From positions 1-5,398 of the forward strand of contig JALWRV010000236.1 in assembly GCA_027080545.1 (NCBI GenBank): DNA of 5,398 nt. Direction: 5' to 3'. The DNA is from Parvularculaceae bacterium. GTDB lineage: Bacteria > Pseudomonadota > Alphaproteobacteria > Caulobacterales > Parvularculaceae. Every line of letters starts with the position of its first letter. Within the stretch, counting starts at the first letter, position 1. Both the position numbers and the translations under genes were made by a program. Below, piece after piece: positions 1 to 5,080 of this stretch. The notes under the pieces are model-generated. The model was given only the letters and a program-made list of their open reading frames with translations. It was not told the origin of the DNA and did not search any database.

Positions 1-49
1 GCCCTATGGTCACAGTTTCTTATCATCGCGTTAATTTACAAGAGGGGTG

Positions 50-123
50 TGGAGGCCACGGCCGGAATCGAACCGGCGTACACGGCTTTGCAGGCCGCTG
101 CGTCACCACTCCGCCACGTGGCC
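50..123 (-). tRNA. tRNA-Cys (anticodon GCA), CCA encoded
   Basis: The minus strand folds into a complete 74-nt cloverleaf. The 7-bp acceptor stem is GGCCACG (117-123) with CGTGGCC (54-60). The anticodon stem is GCGGC/GCCGT with loop CTGCAAA, placing the GCA anticodon at 89-91. The T arm is GCCGG/CCGGC around TTCGATT. The discriminator base is U (position 53), a known cysteine identity element, followed by an encoded CCA (50-52). The D arm is short, with three clear pairs and a G13·A22 mismatch, and the variable loop has four bases. The tRNA would deliver cysteine at UGC/UGU codons. It is transcribed away from the methyltransferase gene. I see no convincing promoter upstream of it, and no clear terminator in the 49 bases left downstream. 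Confidence 0.97.
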
Positions 124-257
124 CCGGGCGATGGAGGATTCTTAAAGAAAATCTCCGACGCTGGTGGTGAGCGATGGGTCATAAACCGACAATTCCATGG
201 CGTCCAGCGAGAAATTACCCCTATTCGCCTATAATATTCGGGAACCAGAGGGATGTT

Positions 258-286
258 TTGAGCGCTCCCCCTTTCGTACAGAATAG
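258..286 (+). promoter_or_regulatory. weak candidate promoter for the Pcm-like gene
   Basis: TTGAGC (258-263) and GAATAG (281-286) are 17 bases apart and loosely resemble -35 and -10 elements. A perfect TATAAT lies upstream at 230-235 but has no recognisable -35 partner. Some promoter is expected here because the neighbouring tRNA is divergent, but the matches are poor. The call rests mostly on position. Confidence 0.2.
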
Positions 287-341
287 ATCTCTACAAGGTG
301 ACGAGATGATTGCGCGACGAGGGGGAAAGCGGTAGGGAATT

Positions 342-385
342 GTCCACCCATCAGCTGCCCGAAGGGCGGGTGCTATTGGAAGGAC
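342..385 (+). promoter_or_regulatory. possible structured leader overlapping the Pcm-like ribosome site
   Basis: A tight hairpin pairs GCCC (357-360) with GGGC (364-367) around a GAA loop. It is nested inside ACCC (346-349) pairing with GGGT (368-371). GTCC (342-345) can also pair with GGAC (382-385), which would take in the last bases of the Shine-Dalgarno sequence GGAAGGA (378-384). The fold is a hand prediction. It matches no riboswitch consensus I recognise, including the SAM-binding classes that might be expected before a SAM-dependent enzyme. Confidence 0.25.
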
Positions 386-394
386 TGAAAATCA

Positions 395-1051
395 ATGAAT
401 TTTGCTCAGGCACGCAAAAATATGGTCGATAGTCAGGTTCGGCCCCATAATGTTACGGATCAGGCGCTCATTCGGGCGATGGGGGAAGTGCCCCGAGAAA
501 AATATGTTCCGGAAGTATTGGCAGGTCAGGCCTATGTGGAGAAGGACTTGCCCTTGTTCGAGGGGCGATATTTGTTGAAAGCGCGCGATTTTTCCAAGCT
601 GGTCAATAGTGCCGAAATCAAACAGGACGATCTGGTATTGGATATTGGTTGTGGGTTTGGTTATTCCACCTCATGCCTCTCGCATCTGGCGGGAATGGTG
701 GTGGCAATCGAAGAAGACGAGGCTATCGTTGCCAAGGCTGAGCAAAATCTGCTGGCGGATGGGCGAGACAATGATGTGGTGGTAACGGCGCGGCTGCTTG
801 AGGGTAAGGCCGATCAAGGCCCCTATGATGTGATTATCATTGCCCATGGGGTCGAGTTTGTGCCGCAAGCCTTATTGCACCAGTTGAAAGAGGGCGGTCG
901 ATTGGCGACCATTCTGGTCCGAGATGGGGTTGGCGAAGCAATGATTTACACCCGTTCTGGGGATGCTTTCGGCCATACCAAAATGTTTGAGGCGGCCCCG
1001 GCGTGCATTTTGGAAGAATATCGCTGCCCGCCAACATTCAAATTTGCCTAG
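395..1051 (+). CDS. protein-L-isoaspartate O-methyltransferase family protein (Pcm-like, divergent)
   Basis: A 218-aa SAM-dependent methyltransferase with the Rossmann-type fold of the PIMT family. True PIMTs methylate the abnormal isoaspartyl carboxyl group in aged proteins in the cytoplasm, allowing return to normal aspartate. The N-terminal helix starts MNFAQARKNMVDSQVRP, a form I associate with alphaproteobacterial members. The SAM-binding motif I is VLDIGCGFGY (81-90), the acidic end of the next strand is in VVAIEED (102-108), and a later core strand is PYDVIII (143-149) followed by AHGVE. The GGRL turn is at 167-170. The ATG is preceded by GGAAGGA ten bases upstream, which supports this start. 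The usual substrate-loop pattern with Ser and Pro is replaced by GRYLLKARDFSKL (57-69), so true isoaspartate activity is uncertain. Length is normal for the family. Family call is firm; exact substrate is inferred. Confidence 0.88.
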   Translation: MNFAQARKNMVDSQVRPHNVTDQALIRAMGEVPREKYVPEVLAGQAYVEKDLPLFEGRYLLKARDFSKLVNSAEIKQDDLVLDIGCGFGYSTSCLSHLAGMVVAIEEDEAIVAKAEQNLLADGRDNDVVVTARLLEGKADQGPYDVIIIAHGVEFVPQALLHQLKEGGRLATILVRDGVGEAMIYTRSGDAFGHTKMFEAAPACILEEYRCPPTFKFA

Positions 1052-1052
1052 A

Positions 1053-1074
1053 GCCCGATCAGATGAGGGTTTTT
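1053..1074 (+). terminator. weak candidate intrinsic terminator after the Pcm-like gene
   Basis: GCCC (1053-1056) can pair with GGGT (1067-1070) across a ten-base loop, and a run of five T follows at 1070-1074. The stem is only four pairs with one wobble, so it would be inefficient. It begins two bases after the stop codon. Confidence 0.22.
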
Positions 1075-1176
1075 CCGGTAAAAGCAACATTTTTGGGGCC
1101 AGGGCTGGATTTGGTAAAAAAGGCCCCTTTGGGCTGAAAAATTTAAGCCAACTTGTTGGAAAATAAGGGTTGATTG

Positions 1177-1206
1177 GAAAGGCGAAGCAAATGATGATTC
1201 GCTTTC
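1177..1206 (+). repeat. inverted repeat in the popZ leader, overlapping a possible mini-ORF
   Basis: GAAAG-G-CGAA (1177-1186) pairs with TTCGCTTTC (1198-1206): nine pairs with one bulged G and an 11-base loop. The loop holds tandem ATG codons. Reading from 1191 gives an 8-codon ORF (MMIRFLSG, stop ends at 1217), with GGAAAGG at 1176-1182 well placed as a ribosome site. No T-run follows, so it is not an intrinsic terminator. The rest of the 213-nt gap between the Pcm-like gene and popZ holds no protein I recognise. Confidence 0.3.
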
Positions 1207-1264
1207 TATCGGGTTAAAACGGCGTTGGGCCGCTTTGGCCACGGGCAAATTTGGGATCGAGATT

Positions 1265-2095
1265 ATGGCAAACCCTCAAGCAGAACCGAGCATGGATGAA
1301 ATCCTTGCCTCTATCCGGCGCATCATTTCCGAAGAGAATGCGACTGAAGAAGACCGCACACCGGTACGTGAAAAGTTGGATACGCTGGAGCTTACTCAGA
1401 ATGAGGAGTTAAGCACAGATGAGCCAACGGCACCGTCAGCGAAAAAATCAGCTGATGATGGCAGCGAAAATGAGGTCGGTGAGGGTGATGCCAGTGATGC
1501 TGATGATCAAAAAGCGGCTGTCGACGCCGGTGAAGAGCGCAAACCGCGCCTGCGCAAGAAAAAAGTTCAGGATGTGATTTCCGCTCAAGAACAGGCGGAG
1601 CAGGCGGAACAGGCTGAAATAGCCAAAGCAGCGGCCGCCGCAGCGGCCAAGGCAGCGGCGGTTGAAGCCGAAATGGCGGCACAGGCCGAAGCGATTGATC
1701 CAGCTGTCGTGGCAGAGGTGGTGGACGAGGCGGTGGATGAATCTGAGGTTGAGACAGAGCCTGAGACATTTACCGAACCTGTGGCCAAGGCTGCGCCAGA
1801 AGTGGCGGCAGCGGTTCAGGAGCGCACGGGGCGTGTAGAGCCTGAAGTGGTAAATGTTCCGGGAAGTGGCCGTGGGGAATTGCACATTTCAGAGACCACC
1901 ACCGAGGTGGCGGCTTCTGCCTTTGAGGCGCTTAGCGAGAATATCAAAATTGCCGAAGGTGAAGGCAAGACCTTGGAAGATTTGGTTCAATCCATGTTGC
2001 AACCGCTGCTGGTTCAGTGGCTGGATCAGAATCTGCCACGGATTGTTGAAGATAAGGTGGAAGAAGAGGTGAGACGGCTGTCCCGCCGCCGCTGA
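1265..2095 (+). CDS. popZ: PopZ / DUF2497 polar organizing protein
   Basis: A 276-aa protein with the layout of PopZ, which self-assembles at cell poles, anchors the ParB-bound chromosome origin and recruits regulators. Three parts are visible. The conserved N-terminal client-binding helix is MDEILASIRRIISEE (10-24). The long, low-complexity linker covers about 25-215. The conserved C-terminal oligomerisation region runs from about 218 to 276 and includes FEALS, KTLEDLV, MLQPLLVQWLDQNLP and VEDKVEEEVRRLSRR. The linker is acidic at first, then has a basic cluster (92-100), then an alanine-rich, probably helical stretch (105-145) with QAE repeats and seven consecutive Ala (122-128), then an acidic Val/Glu region. 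The reading frame is open from a TTG at 1235, but the ATG at 1265 gives the family's normal N-terminus and has GGGAT just upstream. A terminator separates it from valS. It is longer than the 177-aa Caulobacter protein; the extra length is linker. Confidence 0.93.
   Translation: MANPQAEPSMDEILASIRRIISEENATEEDRTPVREKLDTLELTQNEELSTDEPTAPSAKKSADDGSENEVGEGDASDADDQKAAVDAGEERKPRLRKKKVQDVISAQEQAEQAEQAEIAKAAAAAAAKAAAVEAEMAAQAEAIDPAVVAEVVDEAVDESEVETEPETFTEPVAKAAPEVAAAVQERTGRVEPEVVNVPGSGRGELHISETTTEVAASAFEALSENIKIAEGEGKTLEDLVQSMLQPLLVQWLDQNLPRIVEDKVEEEVRRLSRRR
1592..1618 (+). repeat. three tandem 9-bp repeats inside popZ
   Basis: CAGGCGGAG, CAGGCGGAA and CAGGCTGAA follow one another and encode Gln-Ala-Glu three times (residues 110-118). 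The preceding CAA-GAA codons look like a degenerate partial copy. Differences are synonymous third-base changes, so the protein repeat is kept while the DNA drifts. The array opens the alanine-rich part of the linker. Confidence 0.85.
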
Positions 2096-2119
2096 CCTTT
2101 TCGCCATCTCCACAGGAGG

Positions 2120-2148
2120 GCCGATCCGGTTAGCGGGTCGGCTTTTTT
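2120..2148 (+). terminator. rho-independent terminator after popZ
   Basis: GCCGATCCG (2120-2128) pairs with CGGGTCGGC (2134-2142) over nine positions with a single T·G wobble and a GTTAG loop. Six T follow at once, and the T-rich tract continues to about 2158. It starts 25 bases after the popZ stop. This is a strong intrinsic terminator and implies that valS is mainly transcribed from its own promoter. Confidence 0.9.
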
Positions 2149-2176
2149 GTTTTGTTTTCGCCTTTTTCAGAATAAT
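2147..2176 (+). promoter_or_regulatory. weak candidate promoter for valS
   Basis: TTGTTT (2147-2152) and AATAAT (2171-2176) are separated by 18 bases. TATAAG at 2180-2185 is an alternative -10. The -35 candidate falls within the T-rich tail of the terminator. A promoter is expected between the terminator and valS, but no match is strong. Confidence 0.18.
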
Positions 2177-2195
2177 CGCTATAAGCCCCCAAATG

Positions 2196-2208
2196 ACCCG
2201 AAGCGGGT
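2196..2208 (+). repeat. short hairpin in the valS leader
   Basis: ACCCG (2196-2200) pairs perfectly with CGGGT (2204-2208) around an AAG loop, 27 bases before the valS start. There is no long T-run and no T-box signature. It could affect the leader fold or be chance. Confidence 0.3.
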
Positions 2209-2235
2209 TTCAACCTATCCAATATTGAGCCGACT

Positions 2236-5070
2236 ATGATTGATAAAAACTTTGATTTTGCCACCCGCGAGGGGGAAATTTACGCTGACTGGGAAGAGGG
2301 CGGCTGCTTTAAGGCGGGCGACAAGCAAGGGGCGGATAATTATTGCATTGTCATTCCGCCGCCCAATGTCACCGGCTCTTTGCATATGGGCCATGCTCTG
2401 AACAACACGTTGCAGGACATTCTGGTTCGCTTTGAGCGCCTGCGTGGCAAAAATGTGTTATGGCAGGTGGGTACGGACCATGCGGGCATCGCCACGCAAA
2501 TGGTGGTTGAGCGGCAAATGATGGCGCGTCAGGAACCCGGGCGGCGCGAAATTGGCCGCGAAGAATTTTTGAAAAAAGTCTGGGCGTGGAAGGAAGAATC
2601 CGGCGGCACCATAACGAGCCAACTTCGTCGCCTTGGGGCATCCTGTGATTGGTCCCGCGAGCGCTTTACCATGGATGAGGGATTGTCCAAGGCGGTGCGT
2701 AAGGTTTTTGTGGAACTCTATAAGCAGGGCCTCATCTATCGCGATAAGCGCCTTGTTAATTGGGACCCGAAATTTGAAACGGCGATTTCTGATCTGGAGG
2801 TCGAGAACCGCGAAGTCGATGGCTATTTCTGGCATTTCAAATATCCGCTGGAAAATGGCGAAACCTATGAGTTCCCGATTGAGCATGACGAGGATGGCAA
2901 GCCGACCAAATGGGAGACGCGGGATTATATTTCCATCGCCACGACACGGCCTGAAACCATGCTTGGCGATGGCGCCGTGGCGGTGCACCCCGATGATGCT
3001 CGCTATGCGCCGATTGTTGGCAAGAGATGCCTGTTGCCTTTGGCGGATCGTTATATTCCGATCATCACCGATGATTATCCGGATCCTGATTTTGGCTCTG
3101 GGGCGGTGAAAATTACCGGCGCTCATGATTTTAATGATTATGAAGTGGCCAAGCGCAATAATATCGAAATGTATGATCTCATGGATAGCAAGGCGCGCAT
3201 GGTCCATGAGGATTATGTGCCGGAAAAATATCGCGGGCTTGATCGCTTTGAAGCGCGCAAGGCCATTGTCGCCGATATTGAGGCCAAGGGGCTTCTCATC
3301 AAGGTTGAAGAAAAGAAGATCATGCAGCCCTTTGGGGATCGCTCTAATGTGGTGATTGAACCTCTGCGCACGGACCAATGGTATGTGGATGCAGCCAAAC
3401 TCGCCAAGCCCGCCATCGAAGCGGTAGAGCAGGGCCGCACCAAATTTGTGCCGAGTAATTGGGACAAGACCTATTATCAATGGATGCGCAATATCGAGCC
3501 ATGGTGCATTTCCCGCCAGCTTTGGTGGGGTCATCAAATTCCGGTTTGGTATGGGCCTTCTTTTTTATGGAAAAATGTGAATGGTTTTTCTTTAGCTGAA
3601 AGGAAAATCTTTGTCGCGGAGACTAAAGAGGAGGTCATTAAGGAAGCAGAAAAATATTATGGAGCAGAGGTTAAGTTTGTTGAGGACCCCGTTGAGTTTT
3701 TAGAGGCAGTTCGGGAACTTGTTTCTAACAATCGCATAAATGATACACCAGTCAATGGGCCTGTCCCTTTGACGCAAGATCCCGATGTTCTCGATACATG
3801 GTTCTCTTCGGCCCTGTGGCCGTTTTCGACCCTTGGCTGGCCGGAGGAGACGCCGGAACTTGCGCGCTTTTATCCGACCTCGGTGCTTTCTACCGCTTTT
3901 GACATTATCTTTTTCTGGGTTGCCCGGATGATGATGATGGGCCTGCATTTCATGAAAGAGGTACCGTTTCACACGGTCTATATTCATGCGCTGGTGCGCG
4001 ATGAAAAGGGACAGAAAATGTCCAAGTCCAAGGGCAATGTGGTGGACCCCCTCGACTTCATAGAAAAATACGGCGCCGACAGCCTGCGCTTTACCATGGC
4101 GGCGATGGCGGCGCAGGGGCGGGATTTGCGCCTGTCCGAACAGCGGGTGGAAGGCTATCGCAATTTCCGCACCAAATTATGGAATGCGGCGCGTTTTACG
4201 CAAATGAATGAATGTGCGCAGACGGATGATTTTGACCCGGCCAAAGTCGAGCTGCCCTTGAACCAATGGCTGGTCCATGGGGCGATGCAAGCACGCGATG
4301 ATTTGGTGACGGCGCTGGAAGCCTATCGCTTTAATGACGCCGCCGCCGTGATTTATAAATTTGCATGGAATCTTTATTGCGACTGGTATTTGGAATTTGC
4401 CAAGCCGGTTTTTGGCGGCGACGATATGGCCGCGCGTGATGAGACCCGCGCCACCGCTGCTTGGGGCTTTGATCAAATTCTCATCATGCTGCATCCCTTC
4501 ATGCCGTTTGTGACCGAGGAATTATGGGGCGCATTGGCGCCGCGTAAAGAGAAGCTTATTCACGCCCAATGGCCGGTGCTTTCCTATCGCAGCGAGGAAA
4601 GCTTTGCGGAAATGAATTGGGTGATTGATCTCATATCGCAAATTCGTTCCCTGCGCACGGAAATGAATGTGCCCGCCGGAGCCAAGATAGATTTGCACCT
4701 TAGCAGTGAAGCGCCAGAAGCTGGAGAGCGTCTGCAACGCCATGGCGAGCTGATCAAAAAATTGGCGCGCGTTGAGACCATATCTGCGGCACCCTTTCCT
4801 AAAGGGTCTGTGCAATTTGTTCTTGGTGAGGCGACCTTTGCACTGCCCATTGCGGATCATATTGACATCGCTGCCGAGCAAGGGCGGTTGGAAAAGGCTT
4901 TGGCTAAAATTGATGGGGAAATTGCCAAGATTGACGGCAAGTTGGGCAATGCCAATTTTGTCGAGCGCGCGCCCAAAGAGGTGGTGGCCGAGCAAAAACA
5001 GCGGCGCGAGGATTTTACCGTCGAGCGCGCGCGACTGGAAGCGGCCAAGCAAAGATTGCAATCTTTATAA
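2236..5070 (+). CDS. valS: valine--tRNA ligase (ValRS)
   Basis: A complete 944-aa class Ia synthetase that charges tRNA-Val with valine in the cytoplasm and edits mischarged threonine. The HIGH-type motif is HMGH (50-53) after PPPNVTGSL, followed by GTDHAGIATQ (79-88). The CP1 editing domain has TTRPETMLGD (236-245) and GSGAVKITGAHDFNDYE (287-303). WCISRQLWWGHQIP precedes DPDVLDTWFSS (515-525). KMSKS is at 594-598. The anticodon-binding helices include WNLYCDWYLEFAKP (711-724). The tail from about 879 to 944 is a charged coiled coil that normally contacts tRNA. All expected catalytic and editing motifs are intact. The ATG has only a weak GAG upstream, but the N-terminus MIDKNFDF fits the family. 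The connective segment G440-Q514 is unusually long and AT-rich. The gene follows a terminator and probably shares a transcript with the next gene. Confidence 0.98.
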   Translation: MIDKNFDFATREGEIYADWEEGGCFKAGDKQGADNYCIVIPPPNVTGSLHMGHALNNTLQDILVRFERLRGKNVLWQVGTDHAGIATQMVVERQMMARQEPGRREIGREEFLKKVWAWKEESGGTITSQLRRLGASCDWSRERFTMDEGLSKAVRKVFVELYKQGLIYRDKRLVNWDPKFETAISDLEVENREVDGYFWHFKYPLENGETYEFPIEHDEDGKPTKWETRDYISIATTRPETMLGDGAVAVHPDDARYAPIVGKRCLLPLADRYIPIITDDYPDPDFGSGAVKITGAHDFNDYEVAKRNNIEMYDLMDSKARMVHEDYVPEKYRGLDRFEARKAIVADIEAKGLLIKVEEKKIMQPFGDRSNVVIEPLRTDQWYVDAAKLAKPAIEAVEQGRTKFVPSNWDKTYYQWMRNIEPWCISRQLWWGHQIPVWYGPSFLWKNVNGFSLAERKIFVAETKEEVIKEAEKYYGAEVKFVEDPVEFLEAVRELVSNNRINDTPVNGPVPLTQDPDVLDTWFSSALWPFSTLGWPEETPELARFYPTSVLSTAFDIIFFWVARMMMMGLHFMKEVPFHTVYIHALVRDEKGQKMSKSKGNVVDPLDFIEKYGADSLRFTMAAMAAQGRDLRLSEQRVEGYRNFRTKLWNAARFTQMNECAQTDDFDPAKVELPLNQWLVHGAMQARDDLVTALEAYRFNDAAAVIYKFAWNLYCDWYLEFAKPVFGGDDMAARDETRATAAWGFDQILIMLHPFMPFVTEELWGALAPRKEKLIHAQWPVLSYRSEESFAEMNWVIDLISQIRSLRTEMNVPAGAKIDLHLSSEAPEAGERLQRHGELIKKLARVETISAAPFPKGSVQFVLGEATFALPIADHIDIAAEQGRLEKALAKIDGEIAKIDGKLGNANFVERAPKEVVAEQKQRREDFTVERARLEAAKQRLQSL
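3583..3609 (+). repeat. imperfect inverted repeat inside the AT-rich valS segment
   Basis: GGTTTTTCTTT (3583-3593) pairs with AAAGGAAAATC (3599-3609) over eleven positions, two of them G·T wobbles, around an AGCTG loop. It lies in frame within valS and encodes residues around 450-458. A second, competing pairing joins GAAAAA (3570-3575) to TTTTTC (3585-3590). The low sequence complexity means chance is possible. Confidence 0.5.
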
Positions 5071-5080
5071 TTGCCTTCCC

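Noticed and set aside
49..234. 61-codon plus-strand open frame from a GTG
   Set aside because: It runs antisense through the whole tRNA-Cys gene, has no ribosome site and resembles no known protein.
230..235. Perfect TATAAT upstream of the Pcm-like gene
   Set aside because: No recognisable -35 element sits 16-18 bases upstream, so on its own it is weak evidence for a promoter.
1235..1264. TTG as an earlier popZ start adding ten residues
   Set aside because: The ATG at 1265 gives the conserved PopZ N-terminus directly before the MDEILASIRRI helix and has a GGGAT just upstream; the extra residues are not family-like.
1392..1885. Several overlapping minus-strand frames opposite popZ
   Set aside because: Their Ser/Ala, Pro/Leu and Arg/Cys-rich products mirror the repetitive alanine/glutamate codons of the PopZ linker.
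2149..2235. T-box or other aminoacyl-tRNA-sensing leader for valS
   Set aside because: The leader is under 90 bases, has only one small hairpin and no T-box sequence or terminator; such leaders are mainly a Gram-positive trait.
2458..3537. 359-codon minus-strand open frame
   Set aside because: It lies wholly opposite the intact, motif-rich valS frame and its protein is low in recognisable features; it is a codon-bias shadow.
3629..3635. Perfect AGGAGGT inside valS
   Set aside because: No start codon lies at a usable distance and the frame is the normal valS frame; at most it may slow ribosomes.
4960..5032. GTCGAGCGCGCG occurring twice near the valS end
   Set aside because: Both copies encode ordinary Val-Glu-Arg-Ala in the charged coiled coil; they are explained by codon and residue bias.
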